Assembly (NCBI RefSeq): GCF_009727955.1
Contig: NZ_WOBR01000003.1
Coordinates: 22,069-86,068 of the forward strand
Direction of reading: 5' to 3'
DNA from: Aliivibrio fischeri
GTDB taxonomy: Bacteria; Pseudomonadota; Gammaproteobacteria; Enterobacterales; Vibrionaceae
Length of the DNA: 64,000 bases
In this document: piece by piece, positions 55,047-64,000 of the stretch
Numbering within the stretch: the first letter of the stretch is position 1
How the letters are laid out: every line of letters begins with the position of its first letter
Translations under genes and position numbers: made by a program
The notes under the pieces: model-generated
Seen by the model: only the letters and a program-made list of their open reading frames with translations
What the model was told of the DNA's origin: nothing
Database searches by the model: none

Positions 55047-55720
55047 GCGTCTTTTTCCACGTAATAACCAAACCCTCTTTTATTCTTAACTGGCAACTCT
55101 CCACCTAGGGCTTTCACTTTTTTACGTACAGAAGACAGATGCGATTCAATGGTATTTTTTGATAACGAGTCAAACGATCCAACCACATAGTCACTGATAT
55201 TTTCAGTGGTCATTACCTGATTTTTAGATAAGAATAAACATTCAATGATTTTGTATTCGTTTTTAGTTAAATCAATAAGCTTAGCGTCAAATCCTAAGGT
55301 TTTCTTTGCAAGATCAAGTTTAAATAAACCAATATTTATATCGTCATCGTTATTTTTCACCTGCCCTCTTCTTCCTACGGTTAGTATTCGAGCATGGAGC
55401 TCATCAAAAGAGAAAGGTTTTACGAGATAATCATCGGCGCCAGACATCAAGCCTTCAACACGGTCTTCTGGCTGTGATTTTGCAGATAAGATAATCACTT
55501 TAACATCATTACCCATTTTACGGATGCTTTTAAGAAGAGTAATGCCATCCACATTAGGTAACATAAGATCTAAAATAATAAAGTCATAATCATTAGTAAT
55601 CGCCATTGATAACCCTTTCGAACCATCACCTGTTTCATCCACAGTAAACCCTAAGTTACTTAATCCGACGATCAGGCTTCGGCGTAAATGTTCTGAATCT
55701 TCAATCAACAATATCTTCAT
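55034..55720 (-). CDS. OmpR-family response regulator next to eptA
   Basis: About 228 residues from the ATG at 55720 (MKILLIEDSEHLRR); an ATG at 55732 is in frame upstream. Receiver with the phospho-Asp in FIILDLMLPNVDG, and VKPFSFDELHAR; winged helix LTKNEYKIIECLF ... KNTIESHLSSVRKK ... KNKRGFGYYV. Resembles PmrA/QseB regulators. In a two-gene operon with the kinase; eptA lies upstream on the same strand, separated by a weak hairpin. Confidence 0.88.
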   Translation of the reverse strand: MKILLIEDSEHLRRSLIVGLSNLGFTVDETGDGSKGLSMAITNDYDFIILDLMLPNVDGITLLKSIRKMGNDVKVIILSAKSQPEDRVEGLMSGADDYLVKPFSFDELHARILTVGRRGQVKNNDDDINIGLFKLDLAKKTLGFDAKLIDLTKNEYKIIECLFLSKNQVMTTENISDYVVGSFDSLSKNTIESHLSSVRKKVKALGGELPVKNKRGFGYYVEKDACTQ

Positions 55721-55761
55721 CGTTCTTATCACCTTATATTTTTATAAGCAGATAATAACAA

Positions 55762-55795
55762 AAATAGGCTAACCATTCTCATGATTAACCTATTT
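55762..55795 (-). terminator. Imperfect hairpin between eptA and the regulator gene
   Basis: AAATAGGCTAA pairs with TTAACCTATTT with one mismatch. A weak terminator that may allow read-through from eptA into the two-component genes. Confidence 0.4.
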
Positions 55796-55819
55796 CTATT
55801 CTATGTAAGCCTGTTTTAA

Positions 55820-57448
55820 TTAATTTGCCATAATATCTAACGCATTATCTTTGGCTTTTGTCGTTACGCCATATAAGCCCAAAATAGTATGGAATAAATT
55901 ATCATGTGAATAATCACTCGTTGCAGAATTATCGATTACCACCGCTTTATCAATGCCTTTTTGATTTGCGTAATCATCGCTCATCCAGATATACCATGGC
56001 ACATGAGTTTGCTCTTTAGGCGCCATCATATAAGGTGCACCATGAAGGTAAAGTCCATTCTCTCCTAATGACTCACCATGATCAGAAATATAAAGCATAA
56101 CTACATTGTATTTATCTGAATAACTTTGTAATTTTTTAACCGTTTGAGCAATAACATAATCGGTATAAACCAAGGTATTATCATATACATTCGTTATTTC
56201 TGCATCACTGCAATTCTCAATGTCACTGCGGTTACATGCAGGGCCAAACACTGCCATCTCTTTTGGATAACGCTTCCAGTAGGTAGGACCATGACTTCCG
56301 ATCATATGCAGAGCATACACTTGGTTACCTTGTGTCTCTGCAATTCGTTTATCCAACCCTTTTAATAAAATTTCATCATAGCAGCTCGAACCATTACATA
56401 AGTTGGATTCTGAATGATCCGTAATCATCTCTTTTTCAATATTTTTTGCTACTGCCTTATCACCACCATCGTTATCAATCCATACCGCTTTCACACCTGC
56501 GTGGGTTAATACGTCTAATGCATTATCTTGGTTATTCGCACGATCTTTATTGTAACTAGTTCGTGTCATATTAGAGAACATACAAGGTAATGAGTGTGCC
56601 GTTGCAGTTCCACAAGAGGTCACATTCTGGAAGGTAATCAACCCAAGATCTTTTGTATATGGGTTGGTTTCTCTTTCATAACCGTTATAAGCACTATTCT
56701 GTGCACGAGCCGTTTCGCCAACTAAAATAACCATTAACGTTGGTTTGCCATTTTTAGCAGGAGTAACAACGGCGTCTTCTCCAATCGTGATGTACTCTAA
56801 AGGTGCAGTAAGGTATTCGTTTTTAATGTATTTAACGGTATTAAATGCATCAGCGGGGTTAATCATTTTATTTAAGTATGAATTATTACGTCCTATCGAT
56901 GCATAGTCTTTAAAATAAAAAACCGAGATTAAAAGTAAACCAACAATCGCAACACTCATTAGTATTGCTCGATGAAAAAGCTCTTTTAACCAAGAGGCAT
57001 GACGCACAATATTCACTTTCAATAATAAAATTGATGGAATAAGTCCAAATACAATTAAGTAACCAATGGATGCCGAGCTTAAATACGATGAGGCTTCATC
57101 TACATTGGTTTCAAAAATGTTTTCTATCATTGCGTAATCAAACATAGTGTTATATTGAAGAGCCGCATAAAAAGCCATAGCAGACGTTATGGTCAATACA
57201 ACGACAATACCTTTAAACACATAAGGAAAAGCAATAAAAGAGAAGATAATAATAAAAGCACATGTAAGCAGTGCTGGCGTTAAAAAGAGAAAAACCTCTT
57301 GTCCTTGCGACAGTTGGTAAATTTTTTCATTGATTGGATAGTTAAAAACCACAGCAAAATAAAGTGAAACTATCGTAATAAGTGACACCATATTCATCGA
57401 TATTTTATGGTTTTTAATTTTTGAGATCAGATTAGACAAAACAAGCAT
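55820..57448 (-). CDS. eptA: Lipid A phosphoethanolamine transferase
   Basis: 542 residues. Five N-terminal membrane helices (to about residue 180), then a periplasmic sulfatase-like domain with VGETARAQNSAYNGYERETNP, the nucleophile Thr281 in SCGTATAHSLPCMFS, LHMIGSHGPTYWKRYP and the metal pair in ISDHGESLGENGLYLHG. This is the EptA/MCR group that adds phosphoethanolamine to lipid A phosphates and lowers sensitivity to polymyxins and host peptides. Conserved cysteine pairs (SCGT...LPC, LCNGSSC, ACNRSDIENC) fit the family. Likely controlled by the adjacent two-component pair. Confidence 0.93.
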   Translation of the reverse strand: MLVLSNLISKIKNHKISMNMVSLITIVSLYFAVVFNYPINEKIYQLSQGQEVFLFLTPALLTCAFIIIFSFIAFPYVFKGIVVVLTITSAMAFYAALQYNTMFDYAMIENIFETNVDEASSYLSSASIGYLIVFGLIPSILLLKVNIVRHASWLKELFHRAILMSVAIVGLLLISVFYFKDYASIGRNNSYLNKMINPADAFNTVKYIKNEYLTAPLEYITIGEDAVVTPAKNGKPTLMVILVGETARAQNSAYNGYERETNPYTKDLGLITFQNVTSCGTATAHSLPCMFSNMTRTSYNKDRANNQDNALDVLTHAGVKAVWIDNDGGDKAVAKNIEKEMITDHSESNLCNGSSCYDEILLKGLDKRIAETQGNQVYALHMIGSHGPTYWKRYPKEMAVFGPACNRSDIENCSDAEITNVYDNTLVYTDYVIAQTVKKLQSYSDKYNVVMLYISDHGESLGENGLYLHGAPYMMAPKEQTHVPWYIWMSDDYANQKGIDKAVVIDNSATSDYSHDNLFHTILGLYGVTTKAKDNALDIMAN

Positions 57449-57562
57449 ACCTTCAGTACCTTAAGAATGAGACGAGTGTCACACATCAAACTTAAGATTT
57501 ACTGAAGATAAACTTATGGTTTACTGTTTTTTCATTTATTTAGTTAATAACTACGACGTTAA

Positions 57563-58798
57563 TTACTTAAACATCATATTAATAGTTACACCGAAAAATT
57601 GATTCGCGTTATCAAATTGACCATTCATACCATTATTATTAATTTCTGGTTCACCATAATCAACATAGCTGTAATACGAAGTTAAACTGATATCTTTACT
57701 CCATTGATACGTTGCTCCCATACTATATCGGTGCTGAGTATCAACAGGCAAATCCGCCCCTTGATATTCAGAACTATCTAATGGAGAGGTCGCATAGCCA
57801 ATACCAGATTCTAAACGCAAACGCGGTGTTAATTGATAACGAGCTCCTAATGCCGCACTCCATATATCATCAAAGTTACGTTCTATTTGTGATATACGAT
57901 TACCATTATTAATAGAAATCATTGTGGAATCATTATCGCTCCATTGTTCAAAACCCAAACTCCATACCAAACTCAATGGATTAGTCAGTTGATGCAAACC
58001 AGATACTTCAATTTGACGAGGATTTAAAACATTTAATCCAGCTTCACCAGACATGGCTGGAATATTTTTATCAACGGCTCCTGGAATTGGACCCGGAATA
58101 GGAATAGAAACTGTCATCGCTTCACTAGAAAATGAGCCACTCAAATCATGATTCATCCGAGAACGATACGATATACCGAACCGATTATACTCATCAAGTT
58201 GATACATTAACCCCAGATTATAACCAAGTGCCCAACTGTCAGTTTCAATACTACCTTGTCCATATAGTAAGGTTTCTTCAAAGCTTGCATAATCAATTTG
58301 AAGTCCCGCACCAATCGATATCTGCTGATTAATTTGATAAGAAATACTAGGATTAAGCTGTATAACAGATAAACGAAGATCATTTAAATTACGTGCGCCA
58401 GCATAAGATGTTCCATAATCTAGTGCGCTTCCTCCTTGTGCTGAAACACTCATTCCCAAATGAATATCATCATTCAACTGATGCACATAATATAAAGAGC
58501 CATAGGGTTGAACACCGCCAGCGTTATCGCTGTCTTTACTAGAATCACTAGCATCATGGTAATAAATGCCTAAATTCATTACTGCAGCATTAACACTTAA
58601 CGCATCCCCCTCAATATAACTCATACCTGCAGGGTTGGAATAAGCAACAGAAGCATTTTCAGCTAACACAGCACTACCGGCTCCCGCAGTACTTACTGTC
58701 ATTTTGCTCATTTCTTGTACTAACGTTCCAGCAGCATTAGCTTGAAAAGCAAGCAATAAAGCAGAACCTAAAAAAGTTAAAGAATAAGAAGTTTTCAT
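57563..58798 (-). CDS. OmpP1/FadL-family outer-membrane transporter
   Basis: 411 residues. Signal peptide (LTFLGSALLLAFQANA), then the family N-terminal pattern AGSAVLAENASVAYSNPAGMSYI, a series of amphipathic beta strands, and a C-terminal aromatic Phe-x-Lys end (INMMFK). FadL-type channels take up long-chain fatty acids or other hydrophobic molecules by lateral diffusion. It lies next to a DUF1254 gene on the same strand (70 bp gap), suggesting joint function with the sulfatase block. Good AAGGG site. Confidence 0.88.
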   Translation of the reverse strand: MKTSYSLTFLGSALLLAFQANAAGTLVQEMSKMTVSTAGAGSAVLAENASVAYSNPAGMSYIEGDALSVNAAVMNLGIYYHDASDSSKDSDNAGGVQPYGSLYYVHQLNDDIHLGMSVSAQGGSALDYGTSYAGARNLNDLRLSVIQLNPSISYQINQQISIGAGLQIDYASFEETLLYGQGSIETDSWALGYNLGLMYQLDEYNRFGISYRSRMNHDLSGSFSSEAMTVSIPIPGPIPGAVDKNIPAMSGEAGLNVLNPRQIEVSGLHQLTNPLSLVWSLGFEQWSDNDSTMISINNGNRISQIERNFDDIWSAALGARYQLTPRLRLESGIGYATSPLDSSEYQGADLPVDTQHRYSMGATYQWSKDISLTSYYSYVDYGEPEINNNGMNGQFDNANQFFGVTINMMFK

Positions 58799-58820
58799 AA
58801 TTAACCCTTATAGCTAACAA

Positions 58821-58850
58821 AAAAGAGCACCTTAAACACAAGGTACTCTT
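58821..58850 (-). terminator. Hairpin terminator after the second DUF1254 gene
   Basis: AAGAGCACCTT pairs with AAGGTACTCTT with one mismatch; T-run on the minus strand. It lies between this gene and the FadL-type gene. Confidence 0.6.
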
Positions 58851-58867
58851 AAATCTAAAATAGTGAT

Positions 58868-60268
58868 TTATTGCTTAACCACTTGCGGAAGCTTGTAAGC
58901 ATTATCTAATACGGCTTGAGTTGGTTCGTACAAACGCATATGTAAATAAAAATCATCTTTTGGCGCTGGAAGCCAATTACAGTTCGAATCTGTAGGCTTA
59001 TTATTCTGAATACATACCGTTAATGACCCATCTTTATTATAAATAAGTTCATCTTTTCTATTCGTCGATACTGAGTAACGATCAATGCTGTTTGGCACCA
59101 TAAATAAGTGCTTCGCATCATACATAGTTAATGACCAAAACTCTTTTGCAGGTGCGTCAGCAGGCATGGTCATGCGGTACTTGTTTTTTCCTGACAATTG
59201 CTGATCGTTAGAATCAGTATAGCGATTTGGATACAGTGCACGCTCTTTAGTATTTAAACCGGCAGCGCGGAAGTTAATACTGGCGCGACTAAGGTAATCA
59301 TTACCATAGCGTCCGCCTTCGTACATCATCGCCCAACCGTTATTTTTAACGCCTAAATCACGACTTGCGTATTGAATAATTTGTGGTGCCGCATTTAATG
59401 CTCGCAGTAAACCTTTTTTCTGATCTGCCGTTAAATCGTCAGCATTAAATGGCTTATCACCACCAATGCCAATGTACTTAAATTGATCAACCATTGCCGC
59501 ATCGCCTACTATCGGGTTTGCACGCAGCTCGCTATCAATCAATTTAAACCATTCCAATCCTTTTGGTGGCGCTAATCGTGAAATCCCCGTTTTAGCGTGA
59601 GTTAATTTAACGGGTTGGTGCGCTTGTCCTAATTCTGATAATGGGTAATTGATAAATCCATCATGAACTTTTAAAGCAGTAGGCAGATCTTTATCACCAA
59701 AGACACTTGTGCGTTGAATATACCAAACTAGCGGTGTTCTTGATTCTATAATGCCATCAATCCCATCAGGAATTCCGCCCTCAAGTCCTTTCCACCCTTT
59801 ATTTACTAAAAGATATTTTCCACCATTTTTACCGACGTTTTCTTTAATTAAATTTCCTACCGCTTCTGAGTAATCATCAAGCAGTTGCACAATAAAATAA
59901 CGATTATCCGTTGGTGGAACTTCAATCACTAGTGGCCCAGTGTCATTCAAATTAATATGAGATTGAGAATACAGGCTATCGTTATTCACCGTTGGGACAA
60001 CTCTATCTTCTGGCCCTGCTAACTTAAGTGTTTTTCCCATCATATTTAATGGTGCAGCCCCATTATCCATAGGGGCATCAACATTAGTTGAAGCAGCCCT
60101 TACTTGAGCAACAGTTAAAGGGCCGGCTCCATAAATAAAGGCTTGAAGTCCTAAATTATAAGCTAACTCTTCTTGGGGGTTCACCGGTGTTAATTGAGCT
60201 GCAAACACACAAGAGCTACTTAAAATGCTGCTTGCAATAACCGTAGTCATCAATGCTTTTTTCATCAT
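58868..60268 (-). CDS. DUF1254/DUF1214 periplasmic protein, copy 2
   Basis: 466 residues with a signal peptide (MTTVIASSILSSSCVFA). DUF1254 portion: LGLQAFIYGAGPLTVAQVRAA, VNNDSLYSQSHINL, YFIVQLLDDYSEAVGN. DUF1214 portion: FWSLTMYDAKHLFMVPNSIDRY and NWLPAPKDDFYLHMRLY. Related to the protein at 50534 but clearly diverged. Strong GAGG before the ATG pair. Divergent from the sulfatase maturase gene. Function unknown. Confidence 0.85.
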   Translation of the reverse strand: MMKKALMTTVIASSILSSSCVFAAQLTPVNPQEELAYNLGLQAFIYGAGPLTVAQVRAASTNVDAPMDNGAAPLNMMGKTLKLAGPEDRVVPTVNNDSLYSQSHINLNDTGPLVIEVPPTDNRYFIVQLLDDYSEAVGNLIKENVGKNGGKYLLVNKGWKGLEGGIPDGIDGIIESRTPLVWYIQRTSVFGDKDLPTALKVHDGFINYPLSELGQAHQPVKLTHAKTGISRLAPPKGLEWFKLIDSELRANPIVGDAAMVDQFKYIGIGGDKPFNADDLTADQKKGLLRALNAAPQIIQYASRDLGVKNNGWAMMYEGGRYGNDYLSRASINFRAAGLNTKERALYPNRYTDSNDQQLSGKNKYRMTMPADAPAKEFWSLTMYDAKHLFMVPNSIDRYSVSTNRKDELIYNKDGSLTVCIQNNKPTDSNCNWLPAPKDDFYLHMRLYEPTQAVLDNAYKLPQVVKQ

Positions 60269-60428
60269 TCAAACCTCTATTAAAAATACACTTTTAGACT
60301 ATCGACTCACAATAAAGAAGAACAATTGAAAGAATGAATACCCTCTATTTAAAAATGCAATTCGACTATATAAGAGGAATTCATTAAATTAATAAGTGTC
60401 AGTAATGATCATTTAATGAGGAACAATA

Positions 60429-61595
60429 ATGACAAAACAGTTAGCAGCTACTTCAACACCATATGGCTTATTTATTAAAGCTGAAAGTGCGAGATGCAAC
60501 CTAGATTGTCATTACTGCTATTACCTGAAAAATGAAGACAAAAACAAACCAGGAATGGACGCAGAAACATTAGAGAAACTGGTTTCTAATCATATTCAAT
60601 CTCAACCAGCTCAAATACCTGTTATTGATTTTATTTGGCATGGTGGAGAACCTATGATGAAAGGGTTAGCCTTTTATCAAACAGCGATAGAGCTTCAACA
60701 AATACATAAATCTGCAACTCCAATCCAAAATACAATTCAAACTAATGGCACCCTCATTAATGAACGCTGGGCAGCTTTCTTTGCCCAACATAATTTTATG
60801 GTCGGGATCAGTATCGATGGACCACAACTGATTAATGATATTGCTCGGATTGATAAATCAGGCAACTCCTCTTTTGAGCGAACCATGCGTGGCATACAAC
60901 ACTTAAAGCAACAAAACGTTGAATTTAATACACTTACGGTTATTAATAATAAAAGCTATAAGCATGGCAAAGCTATTTATCGATTTTTAAAAGAGAATGG
61001 CAGCACTTATCTACAATTTCAGCCATGTATTGATCACGAAATGGATCGTCGCTTTGATTACGATTGGACTTTAACAGGTAAGCAATGGGGTGAGTTCTTA
61101 TGCAATGTTTTTGATGAATGGGCTGCAAACGATATTGGTAAGATTTACGTTCAATTTTTTGAAAACTGTTTAATGATCTTAATGGGTCATCAAAGCCAAA
61201 TGTGTCATCATGCAGAAACTTGCGGCCAACAATTGATGATAGAATCTAACGGTGACGTTTTTAGTTGTGACCATTACGCCTATAGCAACTATAAAATAGG
61301 TAATATCAATGATAATAATGCCTCTTTAGCACAGATGGTTAACTCACCAGAGCAAATGCTATTTGGGCAAAATAAATACGACTCACTGAATCAAAAGTGC
61401 CTTCGTTGTGATTTTAAACCCTTGTGTAATGGTGGTTGCCCTAAAAATAGAGTAGATAAAATAAATAATGGTGAAAACCATAATGTTTTGTGCGAAGGTT
61501 ATGAACATTTTTTTAAACACGCCTTACCAACAATGCTTAAAATGGTAGATGCAATGAAACAAGGTTACTCACCTATTCATTACCCTATGTTTTAA
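60429..61595 (+). CDS. Anaerobic sulfatase-maturating enzyme (radical SAM, SPASM)
   Basis: 388 residues. Radical SAM motif CNLDCHYCYYL (C-x3-C-x2-C), FIWHGGEPMMKG, and a C-terminal SPASM region with CHHAETCGQQ, CDHYAYSNYKIGN and CLRCDFKPLCNGGCPKNR. anSMEs convert the active-site Ser or Cys of sulfatases to formylglycine in the cytoplasm without oxygen. It matches the Ser-type sulfatase at 52017. Good GAGGAAC site. No sulfatase gene directly adjoins, but the target lies about 7 kb away in the same block. Confidence 0.9.
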   Translation: MTKQLAATSTPYGLFIKAESARCNLDCHYCYYLKNEDKNKPGMDAETLEKLVSNHIQSQPAQIPVIDFIWHGGEPMMKGLAFYQTAIELQQIHKSATPIQNTIQTNGTLINERWAAFFAQHNFMVGISIDGPQLINDIARIDKSGNSSFERTMRGIQHLKQQNVEFNTLTVINNKSYKHGKAIYRFLKENGSTYLQFQPCIDHEMDRRFDYDWTLTGKQWGEFLCNVFDEWAANDIGKIYVQFFENCLMILMGHQSQMCHHAETCGQQLMIESNGDVFSCDHYAYSNYKIGNINDNNASLAQMVNSPEQMLFGQNKYDSLNQKCLRCDFKPLCNGGCPKNRVDKINNGENHNVLCEGYEHFFKHALPTMLKMVDAMKQGYSPIHYPMF

Positions 61596-61677
61596 GAAAA
61601 TTAATATACATTCAACACAACTCAAGTTTATATACCATACTTAGTATTAATGACAATCACTTACGGATGAGTGTTGA

Positions 61678-62646
61678 ATGCTAAAGCGTCCATCAAATTT
61701 AATTATATTGGTATTCATTTTACTACTGCCCTCTGCTATCTGGGGCATGTCTTTTGAGCCATCCAACCTCTGGTGGCTTGAAAACATAACAGGCATACCA
61801 AGTATTTTAGTTACCTACTATATTGGGCTCAGCGTTATTTTTGCTTTTCTTCACTATTATGCTTTTTCAGGGTTAGCACTTTTATTATCTTGCATATGGT
61901 TTATGCTGTCTCCCCCTTCAAGCTACAGCAATGGTCAATGTGTAGACCCTTTAACCATTGTTCAATATAACCTGTATTACACCAACCCTAACCTCACACC
62001 ATTTTTAGATTACTTAGAAAAAAGCGAGATCGATTTGGTCGTATTACAAGAAACTGCACCATGGCATGGTGACCAATTTATGGAATTAATCGATAAGTAT
62101 CCATATCAATTTGGTGGAACTCCGGGGCTAGGTTACCCAAGTGGACAAATGATCATCAGCAAACAACCATTAAATCTGAAAGCTCAAAACACACCGGCGG
62201 GACATTACATGATAAGTGGCGTTTGGCAGAGCAGTAAACATCGTCCTGTTAGCTTATATACAGCTCATCCTCCATCACCAAGATCAGAACAACTTTGGCA
62301 TGAAAGAAACGCCTTAATAGGTAGTTTAGAACGATTATCTGACTATTCACCTTATGCGGATACTCTTATCATCGGTGACTTTAATTTATCTGCAAATACA
62401 AGACGATTTACAGACGCTTATCAAGATTACCACACAGCCCCATTACAGAGCTGGCCACGAGAGATAAAAGGACTCCCAATACCTTCTTTCTCTCGAATTG
62501 CGATAGACCATCTTTGGATAAGAAACACAGAATCACCTTCACTCTTCATTTGTAAACGTGAAGTGTTAAGTCAATTTTCTGGTTCTGATCATAGTGCTGT
62601 AGTGACGTATTTAAGTGAGAGACAGTACAAAACAAGCGGTAAATAA
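61678..62646 (+). CDS. Endonuclease/exonuclease/phosphatase-family membrane protein
   Basis: 322 residues. Three N-terminal hydrophobic helices (about 5-22, 36-60, 62-80), then an EEP domain from about 95: VQYNLYYTN (Asn), VVLQETAPWHG (Glu), LYTAHPPSP (His), IIGDFNLSANT, IDHLWIRN and GSDHSAVVTYL, all the usual catalytic positions. Similar proteins (YafD-like) are membrane-anchored with the domain outside; the substrate could be nucleic acid, inositol phosphate or sphingomyelin, and I cannot decide. Stands alone. Confidence 0.84.
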   Translation: MLKRPSNLIILVFILLLPSAIWGMSFEPSNLWWLENITGIPSILVTYYIGLSVIFAFLHYYAFSGLALLLSCIWFMLSPPSSYSNGQCVDPLTIVQYNLYYTNPNLTPFLDYLEKSEIDLVVLQETAPWHGDQFMELIDKYPYQFGGTPGLGYPSGQMIISKQPLNLKAQNTPAGHYMISGVWQSSKHRPVSLYTAHPPSPRSEQLWHERNALIGSLERLSDYSPYADTLIIGDFNLSANTRRFTDAYQDYHTAPLQSWPREIKGLPIPSFSRIAIDHLWIRNTESPSLFICKREVLSQFSGSDHSAVVTYLSERQYKTSGK

Positions 62647-62922
62647 TGGTGTATCCCCAATCAAAGGTTCTTTCTATCTGACGTTATTTATATTTTTATG
62701 TTGTTTAAAAAGTATACCGAATAACCATTAATTTATAAGAGCATAAGGCTCTTAAGTTTGTTGCATTTTTTGACAAATCCAGAGTAATTAACTTAAATAG
62801 AAACGTTTAGTAAAACCCATACTATCGTTAAGGATTTATTAACGTAAGATATGGATTAATTAAACTTACTAAATAAATAAAAAGTGATATCGTGCAGCAA
62901 TCTATGTCTAAAGATAAATCGT

Positions 62923-63861
62923 ATGACTTTTAATAAACAACACTTATTACACTACTCTCCTTTTTATATCGCAGCACTACTGACTCTTACGCCTTGGATT
63001 AGCTCTCCTACCGCATTAGTTATGGGCTTTGCTCTTGCCAGTTTCGGATTCGTTCCAACCACTTTTGCTCTTGGCAAAGTCACCAAAAAACTATTGGCTT
63101 ACTCTATCGTTGGGCTAGGGTTTGGCATTCAACTTAATGAAGCCATTGAAGCGACATCAAATGGCATCGGTATTATTTTAGCCACTATTACGGGTACTCT
63201 AATTTTAGGTTGGCTATTAGCAAAACAGATGAAATTAGATAAAGTCACAGGACACCTAATTGCTTCAGGTACCGCTATTTGTGGCGGAAGTGCGATTGCC
63301 GCTGTCGCTCCAGCGATTAATGCAGATGAAGAGTCAACAGGCCTTGCTCTTGCTACTGTATTTGTTCTTAATTCTATTGCACTCTTCATCTTTCCCGTTA
63401 TTGGTCACGCACTAGAATTAAGCCAACATACCTTCGGTACATGGGCGGCAATCGCTATCCATGACACTTCTTCTGTTGTAGGGGCTGCATCTGCTTATGG
63501 TGAAGTGGCACTTAAAACAGCCACCACATTAAAATTGGCTCGTGCTTTATGGATTGTTCCGGTTGCTCTTATCAGTGCGTTATTATTTAGAAGCAATAGC
63601 AAGAAAATTACTATTCCTTACTTCATTGTTTTTTATTGTTTAGCCATACTGATAAGCGATAACTTGCCGCAATTTGATTTAATTTATAATGGTATTTTTG
63701 ATATATCGAAAAAACTGTTGGTTTTATGTTTATTCTTTATTGGATGCGGTATTTCAATCGAAAAGATTAAAGCGGCTGGCGCAAAACCACTTATTTTTGG
63801 TGTGACACTTTGGGTGATAATTTCAACTACCTCATTGTTTTATATTATGAATTACGCTTAA
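62923..63861 (+). CDS. YeiH-family putative sulfate exporter (UPF0324)
   Basis: About 312 residues from the ATG at 62923 ([11 protein letters not shown]); a GTG at 62884 is in frame but leads with a non-hydrophobic extension. Nine to ten membrane helices, with the family patterns [36 protein letters not shown] and [18 protein letters not shown]. The family is annotated as putative sulfate exporters, without firm proof. Its closeness to a sulfatase and its maturase suggests disposal of released sulfate, but the sulfatase is periplasmic, so the link is weak. Confidence 0.85.
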   Translation: MTFNKQHLLHYSPFYIAALLTLTPWISSPTALVMGFALASFGFVPTTFALGKVTKKLLAYSIVGLGFGIQLNEAIEATSNGIGIILATITGTLILGWLLAKQMKLDKVTGHLIASGTAICGGSAIAAVAPAINADEESTGLALATVFVLNSIALFIFPVIGHALELSQHTFGTWAAIAIHDTSSVVGAASAYGEVALKTATTLKLARALWIVPVALISALLFRSNSKKITIPYFIVFYCLAILISDNLPQFDLIYNGIFDISKKLLVLCLFFIGCGISIEKIKAAGAKPLIFGVTLWVIISTTSLFYIMNYA

Positions 63862-63979
63862 TTACACATATAAGGTATAGCAGCCTGTCGTTATGGAATC
63901 CTATTTTTTATAAATAGCTACATATCTACGCCTTATAGCCTCTTATACTAACAAACCGTTTGTTATTTGAGAGGCTGTT

Positions 63980-64000
63980 ATGCTTTTTTCCTACTCAAAG
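63980..64000 (+). CDS. Possible start of a gene cut by the window edge
   Basis: ATG at 63980 (M-L-F-S-Y-S-K to the edge), preceded by GAGAGG at 63969-63974 with suitable spacing. Too short to identify. Confidence 0.4.

Noticed and set aside
1..64000. CRISPR arrays, tRNA or rRNA genes, intact insertion sequences, prophage
   Set aside because: No regularly spaced repeats, cloverleaf-like genes, transposase frames or phage structural genes were seen on either strand.

Overview
The window reads as a piece of an AT-rich Vibrionaceae genome, most likely the second chromosome of an Aliivibrio (fischeri/logei clade). The grounds are the ToxR-like regulators, a DUF3612 regulator, a KefB/KefG pair, a Tad (Flp) pilus locus and a hybrid kinase whose phospho-site spacing resembles that of RscS. 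The species call is inference. No rRNA, tRNA, CRISPR array or intact insertion sequence was seen.

Layout. 1-9.7 kb: end of a lipoprotein gene, DUF808 membrane protein, DUF5666 lipoprotein divergent from a two-component system, YcbX-type MOSC/ferredoxin protein, small lipoprotein, S4 RNA-binding protein, SMR transporter, and a KefG/KefB-like K+ efflux pair. 10-18.7 kb: first ToxR-like membrane regulator, DUF3612 regulator divergent from a stand-alone malate-synthase-G-like domain protein, CHASE-GGDEF cyclase, YjbR protein, AraC and XRE regulators, and pepT. 18.8-27.6 kb: a 1387-residue formate-dehydrogenase-like fusion divergent from glpABC. 27.8-36 kb: a signalling island bounded by two more ToxR-like paralogues, with an MCP, an EAL-PAS-GGDEF protein and a penicillin-V-acylase-like hydrolase. 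36-44.1 kb: glpD, glpR, a di-heme cytochrome c peroxidase overlapping an RscS-like hybrid kinase, and a glpK that lacks its 5' end.

44.1-49 kb: glpK is joined directly to a 3'-truncated Tad secretin gene, followed (reading leftward along the minus-strand operon from its start) by intact flp, prepilin peptidase and cpaB/rcpC. The rest of the Tad operon is absent, so this looks like a deletion junction (or a mis-join). Upstream of flp is an overlapping three-gene operon: XRE regulator, REC-degenerate EAL, Hpt. 49.5-64 kb: LysR regulator, two DUF1254/DUF1214 periplasmic proteins, a serine-type sulfatase, a FadL/OmpP1 porin, an anaerobic sulfatase maturase, an endonuclease/phosphatase-family protein and a YeiH-type putative sulfate exporter. 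A two-component system with eptA (lipid A phosphoethanolamine transferase) sits inside this block.

How the genes fit together. Glycerol-3-phosphate metabolism is the backbone of the middle third: anaerobic glpABC, aerobic glpD, repressor glpR and a broken glpK, with GlpR-like operator sequences before glpD, glpA and the peroxidase-kinase pair. Signalling genes are unusually dense: five histidine-kinase/response-regulator or Hpt systems, three proteins with c-di-GMP domains, one MCP and three ToxR-like proteins. The right third looks like an accessory locus for a sulfated, probably hydrophobic compound, a function inferred from gene content only.
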